A stretch of DNA of 64,000 nucleotides from Notolepis coatsorum (taxonomy: Eukaryota > Chordata > Actinopteri > Aulopiformes > Paralepididae), in contig OZ020589.1 of the NCBI GenBank assembly GCA_963971535.1, forward strand, positions 49,454,192 through 49,518,191. Direction: 5' to 3'. A program made the position numbers and the translations under genes. A model generated the notes under the pieces. That model saw only the letters and a program-made list of their open reading frames with translations, was not told the DNA's origin and did not search any database. Of the stretch, positions 31,510 through 42,002 are shown piece by piece (within the stretch, counting starts at the first letter, position 1; each line of letters starts with the position of its first letter).

Positions 31510-32336
31510 TTATTTTTTAAATGCTGGCCGGTACTCTGAACGAGTCGCTTTCTCGAACCAGACACAGAAATGCCACTTTCCCAACTCTGAATAGTCTGGA
31601 TGTTGTATCACAGCCATGGCATGCGCAAATAAGATGTTGTTGGCCAGGCTGGCCACACCCCCAGCAGCGCATGGGCCCTGGGGAAGGAGCCGCACCTCCT
31701 TGTGGTTGCAATGTCACGGCACGAACCAGCTCCGTCATCCGCTCCATCATCGCGCCCACCCACTCCGGCTCCTTTGGGCTGCTCTCCACTGCAACCCTCA
31801 CCGTGGGGAAGGCCTCTCTCACTCCCTCCTGTGTGGTCCCATGTCTTCTCTCTCCAGCACCAGCTCCAAGGCCCCCTGCAGCGTGCTCGGGTGCCATTCA
31901 CGCAGGTCTCGCGGCTCGATGGTGTGGACAAACTGATCTCTGGTGTACTCACTCAACACTGCAGGGGGGATATGGCCGTATGCTCGTCTTGTGAGTGTCT
32001 TAATGTCAGTTGCCAGTGCACGAAGGGACTCACTGGGCCGTCTGTGCCAGTTGCATAGCTCTTGTTGTCACATCGACCGAAGCGCCTCTGTAGCGCCCCC
32101 ACCACAGCTCCATAGTCTCTCTGCTCATCCAGGCCCAGCGCACTCAAGCATGCAAGAGCGTCATCCCCTCGTCCTCCGGGATTGCCAACCCCGACTTCGG
32201 CACCGGCTTGTCATTCTTCCAAGCCCGGAAGCCCCCCTGACACACCTTCATCCTCCTCTTTAATCTTGCGGCGTGACTCTTCTTTCGCCGTCATTGCTAT
32301 GCAGCTAGCCAGCACTAGCGGAGCACTGACACCAAA
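31510..32336 (-). pseudogene. Ty3/gypsy Gag remnant
   Basis: Read on the minus strand from 32147 down: DYGAVVGALQRRFG, then after frameshifts RDQFVHTIEPRDLRE near 31900-31945. Next VGAMMERMTELVRAV and a zinc-knuckle start CWGCGQPG near 31640-31660, where the knuckle is broken. This is the Gag layout of fish gypsy elements. Frames shift at least twice. Just upstream, at about 32319-32335, tggtgtcagtgctccgc in minus sense looks like a primer-binding site after an LTR ending gttaca. Confidence 0.72.
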
Positions 32337-32437
32337 TGTAACGATCCATCATGCAGGAATGCAGAGAAGAATGAGAGTTTTCACTGGTGAATGGTGCTTT
32401 ATTTCCAGCTCAAAAATGGGTCTTTATAGGTTGATAC
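32337..32437 (-). repeat. LTR fragment of the minus-strand gypsy remnant
   Basis: Plus-strand tgtaacgatccatc is the inverted LTR end next to the putative primer-binding site. An antisense poly(A) signal (tgctttattt) lies 50 bp in. The fragment breaks at 32437, where another LTR-like sequence starts. Confidence 0.5.
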
Positions 32438-32640
32438 TGTTGTGTATTGACATTCTAAGTTTGCCCCTTATTAGATACTGCCACGTCCCCTGCTAATAAG
32501 TACGGGCGTCATTGTAATCACCTGTGTTGAGTTTACCACTAAAGAGCTGTCAACTGGAAATTACCCTTGTCTCATGTCTCCTCATTATTATATGTTGTAC
32601 GAATAACCAGATGAGTATACAACAAAACTGGCGATGAGGA
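32438..32640 (+). repeat. short LTR-like sequence (187 bp) followed by a primer-binding-site-like motif
   Basis: tgttgtgtattgac ... gagtatacaaca has TG...CA ends and matching inverted tips (tgttgt / acaaca). It is followed after 4 bases by tggcgatgaggat (32629-32641), which resembles sequence right after gypsy LTRs. No partner LTR is in the window and no coding region follows, so this is a solo or truncated 5' end. Confidence 0.45.
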
Positions 32641-32965
32641 TAATACGTAATCTCACGTTGTGTTTGTTATTGTCGGCGAAAGTCCGCATCTGACGTGTTT
32701 GTTTGTTTTCGCGAGTGTACAGCGCGACGTCGGAGCTACAGTAACTAGGCAACGGTGCAAGCTATACTGCTGTGTTGACACTGTTGCGGGTGAAATAAAA
32801 GAAAAAGGATAAATCTCCGTGATGGAAAGGAGACTGAGTAAATGAAGAGGGAAGGATGGTGCCAGGCAGTGTGCAATCCATATCAGGATCTTTGGGGGAG
32901 CGGGGGGGGGAGGGGGGTTGGGTCAGGCGCAAAAAAAAATCTCAGAGCGCTTCCCTGAGTCTCGC

Positions 32966-33011
32966 AACTGCAGAGAGAGAAAGAGAGAGATAGAGAGAGA
33001 GAGACGCCCGC

Positions 33012-33092
<81 letters not shown>

Positions 33093-33143
33093 GCCCGCGA
33101 GAGAGAGAGACGCCCGCGGAAAGAGAGAGAGAGAGACGCCCGC

Positions 33144-33176
<33 letters not shown>

Positions 33177-33196
33177 TCCAGCTCACTGCACTGCCG

Positions 33197-33252
<56 letters not shown>

Positions 33253-33255
33253 CCA
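32966..33255. repeat. compound (GA)n microsatellite with GC-rich interruptions
   Basis: Long GA runs separated by agacgcccgcg (five times) and by ccagctcactgc-type spacers (near 33178 and 33252). The Arg-Glu frame (32918-33328) and the antisense Ser-Leu frame are repeat artefacts. Confidence 0.92.
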
Positions 33256-33789
33256 GCTCACTGCCGCGGAGAGAATTACATTTGTTTTTCTTGCAGTTTT
33301 ATTAAAAGTCACTCCTCATCTCCAGTAGTAAAAAAATTCAACATTATCGCCACCCACCTGTCCTGATGGTCTGCCCAATTCTCAAAATCTGCATGTCACA
33401 GAAGTAGTCCCTGCAGCAGGTTGCTTCGTCTTCTTTGTAAAATCAAAATTGGTTAGAAAAACTTTCGACATTATCCTGGATGCGTCTATTTGTGCCTGCA
33501 GACTGCAGTGCAGCGCCGCCACGCTCCGAATGGTGAACGCAAGAATAGCATGCATGTTCCATGCGTATTACGAGTAGGGTATATCTGCAGTGCCGCCCGC
33601 AACCCCATAGATTTATGCTATTGTCTATTACGGTGAATTTGTGCGCAAATCATTAATACATCAAAATAGCCTAATTTTATTATTATACACGATGATGACG
33701 ATATAGAAAATTACAGAAAAATTTGAAATGCATGGCAAAAATAGCATTTATTGTCAGTATTTTAGAGACCCCCCAAAAATTCACAAATC
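33256..33789. other. non-coding flank up to the 5' breakpoint of a gypsy element
   Basis: Anonymous sequence with no motif. The gag similarity of the following element begins abruptly near 33790 with no LTR before it. Confidence 0.5.
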
Positions 33790-34517
33790 ATGTTTTCAGG
33801 GTTTTTCGTCATCAACCCAGCCGATTCACTTCAAGGGGAGCCCAAGTGGCTTACATGACTAACTTGCTCTCAGGCCAGGCAGCCCAGTGGGTCACTGCCT
33901 CCTGGGCAATGGGGGCAGAGTTCTGTTTTTCCTACCCAGACTTCGTGGCTGAGCTCCGCAGGGTTTTCCACCACCCAGCCCGTGGCCAGGACCCTGGAGC
34001 CCGGTTGCGTACCTTCCGGCAGGGCAGTGGCGGGGTCACCGACTACGTGCTGGAGTTCAGACTGGCGGCAACGGAGAGCGGTTGGAACGATCAAGCACTT
34101 CGTCTCACCTTCATGAGGGGGCTCAACGACGCTGTCAGGGACCAGCTCGCGACCCGTGAGGAACCTGAGTCCCTTGAGGACCTGTTCAGCCTCGCCATTC
34201 GCATCGACGGACGCCTCCAGGAGAGAAGACGTGAGAGAACCCGACAGGGACCTCCAGAGGTACTCCAGACCCCCCGTACTCGTGACGGTACTGCGGGCCG
34301 CCCTGCTCCCAACACGACTGGTGGCTTTTTCCCCTCCCGTTCGGTGCCCAGGGAGGAACCCATGCAGCTGGGACGTTCTCATCTTAGCCAAGCTGAACGG
34401 GAGGTGAGGTTCAGGTCCGGCCTTTGCCTCTACTGCGGTCGGGATGGACACCGTATCGCCAACTGCCCCACCCGGCCAAAAGACCAGGCTCGCCGGGACC
34501 CCGGGAGATCCTGGTGA
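33723..34517 (+). CDS. partial Gag of the gypsy element
   Basis: The open frame is 264 codons, but the first ~25 (to about 33795) are flank. Gag similarity starts at HQPSRFTS and runs through [31 protein letters not shown] and [17 protein letters not shown] (capsid-like retrotransposon Gag). Near the end is a CCHC knuckle [14 protein letters not shown] (34427-34468). The frame stops at TGA 34515-34517. Protease is in another frame overlapping this one, so Gag and Pol are joined by a frame change, either programmed or mutational. The N-terminal half-domain and true start are missing. Confidence 0.82.
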   Translation: MKCMAKIAFIVSILETPQKFTNHVFRVFRHQPSRFTSRGAQVAYMTNLLSGQAAQWVTASWAMGAEFCFSYPDFVAELRRVFHHPARGQDPGARLRTFRQGSGGVTDYVLEFRLAATESGWNDQALRLTFMRGLNDAVRDQLATREEPESLEDLFSLAIRIDGRLQERRRERTRQGPPEVLQTPRTRDGTAGRPAPNTTGGFFPSRSVPREEPMQLGRSHLSQAEREVRFRSGLCLYCGRDGHRIANCPTRPKDQARRDPGRSW

Positions 34518-35842
34518 GCCGTTTTTCTCGTTCCCAGAGCCGTGCACCACCTAGCCGTCTGATGAGCGTCACCCTGGCCTGGGCGGACCAACGGGCCACG
34601 GTGGAGGCACTCATTGACTCGGGGGCTGACGAGAGTTTCCTAGACTTCGAGTTTGCTACCCGGGCCAACATTCCACTTGAGGACCTAGTGAGGCCATTGG
34701 AGGTATTCGCATTGGACCAACACCGCCTGGCTGACATCACTCAACGCACCTGCCCTGTCCTGCTCACCATTGCTGGTAACCACGTTGAGAGACTCCAGTT
34801 TTTTATCACCAGATCCCTTCTTGTCCCAGTAGTCCTGGGCCGGCCCTGGCTCGCGCTGCACGAGCCCCACATCGCCTGGTCCTCCGGTACCATCAGGGGG
34901 TGGAGCTCCTCCTGTCATGCCCAGTGTCTTCAGGCGGCGTCCTGTCCCTCGCCCCGGAGATCCGTTTGTGAGCCGCCTCCGGACCTCTCGACCATACCCC
35001 CCGAGTACCACGACCTCATGGAGGTTTTCAGTAAGTCCAGGGCTCAGGCCCTTCCGCCTCACCGGCCTTACGACTGTGCCATCGACCTCCGCTCAGGGGC
35101 TCCCCTTGCCGGCAGCCGCCTCTACAGTCTGACCGTCCCTGAGAAGGCAGCGATGGATCAATACATCTCTGAGTCCTTGGAAGCAGGACTCATTCAGCCT
35201 TCCTCCTCTCCTGTGGCGGCCGGCTTCTTCTTTGTTGGGAAGAAGGACGGAGACCTTCGACCCTGCATCGACTATCGCCAGCTCAACGAGATCACCATTA
35301 AGAACAAGTACCCTCTTCCTCTCATGAACTCCACCTTCGAGCCTCTCACCCAGGCTACCGTCTTTACCAAGCTGGACCTCCGGAGTGCCTACCATCTAGT
35401 CCGTATCCGAGAGGGTGATGAGTGGAAGACCGCCTTCAAGACTCCCAGGGGCCACTACGAGTACCTGGTTATGCCGTTCGGCCTCACCAACGCTCCTGCG
35501 GTATTCCAGGCGCTCATGGAGGAGTTTGTGGTAGTATACCTAGATGACATCCTCATCTTCTCCAAGACCCTCGAGGAACACATCCAGCATGTCCGCCGTG
35601 TGCTGGAGCGCCTCCTCCACAATCGGCTCTTCGTCAAGGCGGAGAAGTGCCGATTCCACTCCGACTCCGTCGATTACCTGGGCTTCATCGTGGAGAGAGG
35701 CTTGACCCGAGCTGATCCTCGCAAGATCCGGGCCGTGGAGGAGTGGCCGGAACCCACCTCTCGGAAGGAGTTACAGAGCTTCCTCGGGTTCGCCAACTTC
35801 TACCGAACTACAGTCAAGTGGCGGAACCGCTTACCAGGCTGA
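34424..35842 (+). CDS. Pol part 1: protease and reverse transcriptase of the gypsy element
   Basis: Useful similarity starts about 34510, inside the Gag overlap. The protease has [10 protein letters not shown] (34609-34638). RT includes [35 protein letters not shown] and the catalytic YLDD (35537-35548). Between AVFQALM and FVVVYLDD about ten residues usual for the family are missing in frame. After FLGFANFYR (35800) a short non-triplet deletion throws the frame out, giving the false end VKWRNRLPG and TGA at 35840-35842. The enzyme is therefore not functional as read here. Confidence 0.88.
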   Translation: MPLLRSGWTPYRQLPHPAKRPGSPGPREILVSRFSRSQSRAPPSRLMSVTLAWADQRATVEALIDSGADESFLDFEFATRANIPLEDLVRPLEVFALDQHRLADITQRTCPVLLTIAGNHVERLQFFITRSLLVPVVLGRPWLALHEPHIAWSSGTIRGWSSSCHAQCLQAASCPSPRRSVCEPPPDLSTIPPEYHDLMEVFSKSRAQALPPHRPYDCAIDLRSGAPLAGSRLYSLTVPEKAAMDQYISESLEAGLIQPSSSPVAAGFFFVGKKDGDLRPCIDYRQLNEITIKNKYPLPLMNSTFEPLTQATVFTKLDLRSAYHLVRIREGDEWKTAFKTPRGHYEYLVMPFGLTNAPAVFQALMEEFVVVYLDDILIFSKTLEEHIQHVRRVLERLLHNRLFVKAEKCRFHSDSVDYLGFIVERGLTRADPRKIRAVEEWPEPTSRKELQSFLGFANFYRTTVKWRNRLPG

Positions 35843-37869
35843 CCTCTCCCGCCCTGCCGTTCGACTGGTCCCCAGCAGCGTGTGCTGCGTTCCGCTCCCT
35901 CAAAAAGAGGTTCACTTCCGCCCCGATCTTGCTCCATCCAGACCCCAAGAGACAGTTCATCGTAGAGGTGGACGCCTCGGATACTGGACTGGGAGCTATC
36001 TTATCCCAGCGGTCGGCAACAGACCAGAAGGTACATCCGTGCGCCTTCTACTCGCGTCGTTTCCTCCCTGCCGAGAGGAACTATGACATCGGCAATCGGG
36101 AGCTGCTGGCGGTTGTGGCTGCCTTGGAGGAGTGGCGTCATTGGCTAGAGGGGGCCGAGGAGCCATTTACCATTTGGACGGACCACAAGAACCTGACGTA
36201 CATCCGTGCTTCCAAGCGCCTCAATGGCCGGCAGGCAAGATGGGCCAGCTTCCTCAGTCGGTTCGACTTCTCGCTGACGTTTCGCCCTGGTTCCCGCAAC
36301 ACGAAGGCCGACTCCCTGTCCCGGTTACACTCCAAGGGGGCTCCAACCACTGAGGACCCGACTCCCATCCTCCCAGAGGCCAGGGTGGTAGGAGTAGTCA
36401 CCTTGGGCATCGAGGGGGTGGTAAGGCGTGCCCTACGCTTCCATCGCGCTCCAGGCAATGTACCGGTTCATCGTCTCTTCGTCCCCGACTCGGTCCGGTC
36501 CCGGGTCCTCCAGTGGGGCCATACCAGCCGGTTCGCCTGCCACCCGGGCGTTCATCGCACGTTCTCCTTCCTGGCTCGTCGATTCTGGTGGCCCACCATG
36601 AGGAACGACGTCAAGGAGTTCATACTGGCCTGTGCAGTCTGCGCCCGCAGCAAGGCCTCCCACCAGGCACCCTCCGGGCTATTGCAGCCGCTTCCCATCC
36701 CGAGCCGTCCTTGGTCACATGTGGCGCTGGACTTCGTCACGGGTCTTCCTTCTTCCCAGGGGAACACGTGCCTACTGACCGTGGTGGATCGGTTCAGCAA
36801 GGGGGTTCACCTCGTGGCCCTTCCCAAGCTTCCCTCGGCGGCCGAGACAGCGGACCTCCTGACACGCCACGTGTTTCGCCTCCATGGTTTTCCCCAGGAC
36901 GTCGTCTCGGACCGGGGGCCCCAGTTCACTTCCCAGGTATGGCAGGCTTTTTGCAAGGGATTGGGGGCAACGGTCAGTCTTTCCTCTGGTTATCATCCCC
37001 AGACTAACGGACAAACGGAGAGGATGAACCAGAGTGTGGAGTCTGCTCTTCGGTGTGTGGCTGCCGAGAGACCAGCTTCTTGGAGCTGTTTCCTTCCCTG
37101 GGTCGAGTACTCCATCAACTCCATGGTCAGTTCCGCCACCGGCCTCTCACCCTTTGAGGTATCCCTGGGCTACCAACCCCCGCTTTTCCCTGCACAGGAG
37201 TCGGAGGTGGCAGTTCCCTCCGTACAGGACCACCTCGACCGGTGCCGTCGGGTCTGGGAGATCACCAGGACCGCGCTGCTCCGGTCATCGGAGCGCGCCA
37301 GTCGTGGGGCTGACCGACGCCGGGTTCCTGCGCCGACGTACCACCCTGGACAGAGGGTGTGGCTTTCCGCAAGGGACCTTCCACTTCGGTCCTCGGCCAA
37401 GAAGCTTAACCCCCGGTTCGTCGGCCCTTTTGAGGTTCTGAAGGTACTCAGTCCGGCGGCGGTGAGTCTTAAGCTTCCTGCGTCCATGCACATTCACCCC
37501 GTTTTCCATGTGTCCCGGGTTAAGCCTGTCTCTCTCAGTCCCCTGATGCCTCCTGCTCCGGGAACCACCTCCTCCCGAGATGGTGGACGGTCACCCCCAG
37601 TGGCAGGTCCGCCGGTTGATGGGCGTTCGACAGCGGGGTCGGGGGTTCCAGTACCTGGTGGACTGGGAGGGGTACGGTCCGGAAGAACGGAGCTGGGTCT
37701 CCCGCCAGCTCATCGTGGATCCCGGCCTGATCACCGACTTCCATCTTGCCCATCCGGGCGAGCCGGGTCGGGCTGGTCGCCGGGTGGCTCCCGTGGAGGG
37801 GGGGGTACTGTGAGGTTTTGGTCCGCTCCCTGCCACACGCTCCGTTCCTTTAAGGTACTATGTGATTAA
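35743..37869 (+). CDS. Pol part 2: RNase H and integrase of the gypsy element
   Basis: True similarity resumes at [12 protein letters not shown] (about 35807); the earlier part of the frame overlaps RT out of frame. RNase H shows [25 protein letters not shown] and WTDHKNL. Integrase shows the zinc region ([26 protein letters not shown]) and DDE core residues in [16 protein letters not shown] and [14 protein letters not shown] module follows ([11 protein letters not shown], then VFHVSRVKP near 37520). After about 37565 the frame is wrong: the chromodomain continues in another frame, and the Gly/Arg-rich tail to 37869 is artefactual and enters the LTR. Confidence 0.88.
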   Translation: MAGTHLSEGVTELPRVRQLLPNYSQVAEPLTRLTSPALPFDWSPAACAAFRSLKKRFTSAPILLHPDPKRQFIVEVDASDTGLGAILSQRSATDQKVHPCAFYSRRFLPAERNYDIGNRELLAVVAALEEWRHWLEGAEEPFTIWTDHKNLTYIRASKRLNGRQARWASFLSRFDFSLTFRPGSRNTKADSLSRLHSKGAPTTEDPTPILPEARVVGVVTLGIEGVVRRALRFHRAPGNVPVHRLFVPDSVRSRVLQWGHTSRFACHPGVHRTFSFLARRFWWPTMRNDVKEFILACAVCARSKASHQAPSGLLQPLPIPSRPWSHVALDFVTGLPSSQGNTCLLTVVDRFSKGVHLVALPKLPSAAETADLLTRHVFRLHGFPQDVVSDRGPQFTSQVWQAFCKGLGATVSLSSGYHPQTNGQTERMNQSVESALRCVAAERPASWSCFLPWVEYSINSMVSSATGLSPFEVSLGYQPPLFPAQESEVAVPSVQDHLDRCRRVWEITRTALLRSSERASRGADRRRVPAPTYHPGQRVWLSARDLPLRSSAKKLNPRFVGPFEVLKVLSPAAVSLKLPASMHIHPVFHVSRVKPVSLSPLMPPAPGTTSSRDGGRSPPVAGPPVDGRSTAGSGVPVPGGLGGVRSGRTELGLPPAHRGSRPDHRLPSCPSGRAGSGWSPGGSRGGGGTVRFWSAPCHTLRSFKVLCD
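37568..37813 (+). pseudogene. Pol C-terminal chromodomain (out of frame)
   Basis: In the frame starting near 37568 reads [16 protein letters not shown], then [18 protein letters not shown] and [13 protein letters not shown]. This is the chromodomain that ends pol in Ty3/gypsy chromoviruses and is thought to guide integration to chromatin. It is separated from integrase by a one- or two-base shift near 37565. It ends TGA at 37811-37813, overlapping the LTR start. Confidence 0.85.
37793..37808 (+). other. polypurine tract of the gypsy element
   Basis: gtggagggggggggtac lies directly before the LTR start tgtgagg at 37809. The preceding ggtggctcccgtgga is also found before the 3' giant LTR at 23722. 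Confidence 0.85.
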
Positions 37870-38701
37870 TGCATTCCCCGCCACGCGCTCCGTTCCTTTA
37901 AGGTGCCGTGTTTGATTGGTGCTTTCCCTGCCACACGCTTTTGGAGCAAGTATCAATCTCATCCCGCAGCTGTCACAGCTTGTAATTAGCGCCCCTGAAG
38001 GCTTTATATGCTCAGACCCCCTTACTATCGATGTTGGGTCGTTCTGAATTACACCTGCATATACCTGCCTTCCCCGTCGCTGTTCCTGTCTTTTTGCTCT
38101 CCAGGATCTTTTGTGGAGAACTGCTGTGGAGAACCTGGTTCCCCGTTCGGAGCTACGCCTCGTTATCTGCCCGCTTCTCGCGTTGCGCTCTGGTGAGTTT
38201 TTGGAAACTGTCTTTTGGATTATCAGTTTTTTGTGTGTTTGGTGAACACCGAAGAGATCCCGTTTTTGTTTGTACCAGGACTCACCTAATTTTTTGTTAG
38301 ATTAACACTGAAGATACCGTATTGTTTTTTTCTCTGGACTCAGCTAAACTTGTGTGTGGTACACCGAAGATCAAGTCACTTGGATTTATACTGGATCAGT
38401 CACCTCTCTGCCTCTGTGTGTTCGTTGGGCTAACTCTGATTTCTCTCTCTCTCCGTTTCCACCGGGAGTGAAAGCTGGGAGTAGCTGCAGAGCCGCTTCA
38501 ACGTCACTAGCCAATTCCTCACCACTACCTACTGGGAGTATCTGCAGAGCCGCAACATCTTCACATGCCAGATTCCCCGTTTGTTCGATTGCTGTACTTC
38601 ATTCCGTCTTGTGACTCTGTAAATAAATACGCCCTTGCTTTGGCTAACTCTGAACTTCCTCTCTGTGCCGTTGCGTTTGAGGTCGGTTACAAACCATAAC
38701 A
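37809..38701 (+). repeat. 3' LTR of the gypsy element (893 bp)
   Basis: tgtgaggttttgg to ggtcggttacaaaccataaca. It has a TATA-like ggctttatat at 38000-38009 and a poly(A) signal aataaa at 38622-38627. Start, core promoter block (cagctgtcacag...attagcgcccc) and terminus are shared with the giant LTRs. Confidence 0.9.
38000..38009 (+). promoter_or_regulatory. TATA-like element in the gypsy LTR
   Basis: ggctttatat sits just after the conserved block attagcgcccctgaa that also precedes the TATA-like element of the giant LTRs. Confidence 0.5.
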
Positions 38702-38879
38702 GATTCGCGTTTTAGCGGCTACCCGGTAGCCTACTGTTAACGTTCAAAAATCATGTCTAGATGTTTATTTATTTATCTTTATTTTTTATTGTAGTGGAGA
38801 GACTATTCATGCTTCTGATGATAAAAATATGCTAATTAAATATTTCTCTGAAATAAAAAAAGAAAAAAGAAAAAAAAAT

Positions 38880-38943
38880 CAAATCATCTGTGGTCTGGCG
38901 GACCCCCTGCGCCCCCTGGCGGACCCCAGGTTGGGAATCACTG
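38880..38943 (-). mobile_element. hAT (Charlie-like) terminal fragment
   Basis: In minus sense the segment starts cagtgattcccaacctgggg followed by tccgcc and a G-rich repeat. This closely resembles the cagtggttcccaacc-type termini of hAT-Charlie elements. The rest (38702-38880) is A/T-rich and interrupted by the gypsy insertion on its left, and no transposase is seen. Confidence 0.6.
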
Positions 38944-39198
38944 CTCCATATGATTTAGAAAAGAGAGAAAGGTAGTTCACAGAGGATGGAGAATCCACAA
39001 TACTAGGTTCAAGTCTTCGACAGTTTCACTGGCTTTACTGCATGCCGTTCCGATAATCTTCAGCTTCACGCTACTAATAATATTCCTAATTCCAATGCAG
39101 TCACTGTTCGTCTATGTCTTCATTTACCACTCGGGAAACAGTTCGCTTGTCAGGCACGTATTCTACTGTCTTGCGTTCTTTACTCACGGCGCCCGGTG
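38944..39198. repeat. 254-bp direct repeat, copy 1
   Basis: ctccatatgatttag ... acggcgcccggtg matches 41747-42001 with two substitutions (aggcacg/aggcatg, ggcgccc/ggcaccc) and no gaps. It starts exactly where the hAT terminus ends. It does not start TG or end CA, so it does not look like a normal LTR. Confidence 0.97.
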
Positions 39199-40813
39199 TG
39201 GCGATAATGTCTCTCCGGTCTGAAGCTCCACCCGTTTCCACTGCGGGGGGAAACACCGCAGTCGCCGATATGAACTGGTTCCACTGGAGGAAAAGTACAA
39301 ACACAAAAGAGTCGCGTGTCCTCGTACTCCTACAGCCCCGCGTCCTCTGTTACCGTCCTCTCGACTTCCGTTTTCGTTCAAGGAAGCAGCAATAGCGCCG
39401 TGTGTACCAGCAATATCACCAGTCGGCGTCCTCGGGTTTCTCTTTCCTCCTCTGCTCCGGGTCTCGTCCTTCTGTGTCTCGCCCCCAGCTGACAATACTC
39501 GCCTCCCTTTTGAGCGAGTTCGCGGGGTTCCAGGGCACCGCCCCTATGCGCCAGCCAGCCAATCAGCTTCCTCCAACGGCACAGCCTGTAACGCAAGAGA
39601 GGGAACTCCCATGGGTAGATCCCACCGCTCCATGAATACACACAGACACACACATACCCCCACCCGCGACATTTCCCCCCCCCCCCATATCGATGGCCGT
39701 CCCGGCCATCAGAGTTGGACCAAGCGGATGGGCAGTTTGCCCAGGTTGCTGCGTCTGGATTGTCACACTTCCGGTGAGATTGCAGTATGCTCAGTTTTCC
39801 GATCCTGCATTTCCTCTGCATCTTCGTCATCATCATCGTCGTCGTCCTGGGCGTCGTCCTCCTCGCCAGTCTCTGGTTTAGATTCCTTCTCAGCTTCACC
39901 CCCTTTCAGTTCTTCAGAGAAGCAGGGGGACTTTTCGGCACCTTCAGAGCTCCTTCCCCGGGCCTCTTCTGCGCTGCCTCCACATGAGGCTCAGACCCGT
40001 CCTGCTCGTAGAGTCAGTCTTCCCTTTTTCTCTTCCTTCATCTCAGTGTCCGGCTTCCCATCCTCGTCTCAACGTCCGTCTCCCCGTCCTTGAATCTCCG
40101 AAGGCCGCTTTTCCCCATGTTCCAGGGGCAATGCCTTTATCACTTCCCGGGGGAAAGCCTTAGTCGCCGCTGGGAGGAGCATGGCCTCACTATGTGCGGG
40201 GTCTAGCCAGGCTCTGGTCATTCAGGCCTCCTTCCACAGTCTTCAGACATACACAGTGAGGGTTAGTGGGGGGTTTAAGCCAGGCTCTGGTCCTTCAGGC
40301 CTCCTTCCAGTCTTTAGACAGAAGGGGAAAAAAACAGTATCCAGGTTCTCCAACACTCAGGTGTGACAACGTATTCCTCCACAGTCTTTACACATCATAT
40401 GTTTTCCGTCTTCAAGTCAAACATCACAGGAGACTGCCCAACATTTACTCACGACCCGGGGGGTATCTTGCTGTCTTCCAGGGTGGTGGAGAGCTCTTTC
40501 TCCAGGACCGTCGTCTGGAGTCTCTCCTCCTAGGTGCGGGGCTCTCAAGGGAGCTAAACAGAAAGTCTCTTCCCTGGTGGGGTGGTAACGCTCGTGGTCA
40601 CAACAACACAAAAGAAAAAAAATAACTCAACCTGGACTAGCCACTGACTGTATTTAGCAGTCACTTTTTCCTCCGCTAGACTTAGGAACCCAATGCGACC
40701 CCAAGTACCAGGGCATTACTTGTATTTGCTGTCACCAATCTATTCTCTACAGGATTCTCATCCGCCATGTTTGCTGTGGACTATGGGGAATCCTACCGAC
40801 TACGCCAAAATAA
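39199..40813 (-). mobile_element. internal segment of a minus-strand LTR element, no intact pol
   Basis: Next to the putative LTR at 40814, minus-strand sequence ttggcgtagtcggtagg (40793-40809) resembles a primer-binding site. An ATG near 40769 then opens a ~28-codon frame (MADENPVENRL...). The rest lacks RT or Gag motifs. At about 39773-39990 a minus-strand frame is rich in Glu/Asp (KPETGEEDDAQ followed by a poly-Asp run) and ends TGA. Its origin is unknown, possibly a captured or decayed gene. Short direct repeats (agccaggctctggtc at 40205 and 40279) are visible. Confidence 0.4.
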
Positions 40814-41725
40814 TGTCACCAGACCCCAATGAAAAGCACCCCAGTCTACAGCTAGGAAGTGCAAGCGCACAGGTGTACTTTCCAAAGAGCTCAGCTGAAC
40901 TACCACAACAGATTCCCCAGGACCACAGACAGACAAGGAGAGAATGTTTAGCAAAAACAAGCAATACTTTATTACATAATGGTATTTAAGAAAAACAGGC
41001 AATACTTTAATACATAAGATACAAATTCATAAACCTACCTAAACACTATTAGACTAGATTAAAATACCCACGCCTCTTAAGCCTAGGGTAGTTAAAAGGA
41101 GGAAGCGCTCAATGCCCTGTAAACCCACCCCCAGACTGTTACTCCCACCCACGCCACCTATCCCCGCCCCTGAGACACTACACACGTGAAGGAAAAAGGG
41201 TCTGCCCTGCACACGGGTCTATGACTATCAAACGTTAATTTAGAATCACACCACACCACACGGTTCACTGTAAACAGCCTGAAATAGGTATCGATATCAC
41301 ACCATCCCTCGGGGAGCCACGGCAAATGATTAGGGAGAATATAGGTAGATAAATACACACTAAGTGTTCACACAGTAACTAAGGGGGCTGGGATAAAATA
41401 GCACGGGCTGCTCACCGCTAGGGGTAGGGCCTAGGCCTAGAATACTCCTCTCATACCCTAGCCTAGGTTTGGGCAGTGGAAGCGCTAAGTTGACAAACAC
41501 TAAAAACAAAGGTTTTAAGTATGACCGGGGCCCGAAGGTGAGGGCCGGAAGGACGCTACCTCCTTCCGCTCCCGTAGCCCCTCCCGCCTTCGGGCTAAAA
41601 ACTGTTCTCTCGGTACTGGGGTGTTTTAGGCACTCCAAGCACCAGGCGTGCAATAATGTCCTCCCGCCTGCAATGAAAGGCACAGTCAGTAAGAGCACGG
41701 TCCCCCCGTTCATGGGTTCGTCACA
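40814..41725 (-). repeat. putative minus-strand LTR (912 bp)
   Basis: Plus strand starts tgtcaccagacc and ends gttcgtcaca (TG...CA). Antisense poly(A)-type ctttattac motifs lie at 40970 and 41003. Adjacent primer-binding-site-like sequence supports a 5' LTR of a minus-strand element. No second LTR copy was found. Confidence 0.5.
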
Positions 41726-41746
41726 ATGCACAATGGATTAGATATC

Positions 41747-42001
41747 CTCCATATGATTTAGAAAAGAGAGAAAGGTAGTTCACAGAGGATGGAGAATCCA
41801 CAATACTAGGTTCAAGTCTTCGACAGTTTCACTGGCTTTACTGCATGCCGTTCCGATAATCTTCAGCTTCACGCTACTAATAATATTCCTAATTCCAATG
41901 CAGTCACTGTTCGTCTATGTCTTCATTTACCACTCGGGAAACAGTTCGCTTGTCAGGCATGTATTCTACTGTCTTGCGTTCTTTACTCACGGCACCCGGT
42001 G
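41747..42001. repeat. 254-bp direct repeat, copy 2
   Basis: Near-identical to 38944-39198 (two substitutions). On its right it abuts gypsy gag sequence at 42002; on its left it follows gatatc. Confidence 0.97.
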
Positions 42002-42002
42002 A

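Larger units (their letters stand above)
33790..38701 (+). mobile_element. 5'-truncated Ty3/gypsy (chromovirus-type) retrotransposon
   Basis: Order: partial Gag, protease, RT, RNase H, integrase, chromodomain, purine tract and a complete 3' LTR (37809-38701). The 5' LTR and Gag N-terminus are missing. Pol is broken by a frameshifting deletion near 35805, a second frameshift near 37565 and an in-frame deletion in RT near 35513. The purine tract and LTR ends match those of the giant-LTR element at 20.9-26.4 kb. Confidence 0.92.

Noticed and set aside
32918-33328. 136-codon Arg-Glu repeat protein
   Set aside because: Translation of a (GA)n compound microsatellite, with an equally long antisense frame.
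33870-34550. 226-codon minus-strand frame
   Set aside because: Antisense shadow of gypsy Gag; no motif of its own.
38944-42001. 254-bp repeats as a normal LTR pair
   Set aside because: No TG...CA ends in either orientation, no primer-binding site or purine tract next to them, and no matching target duplication.
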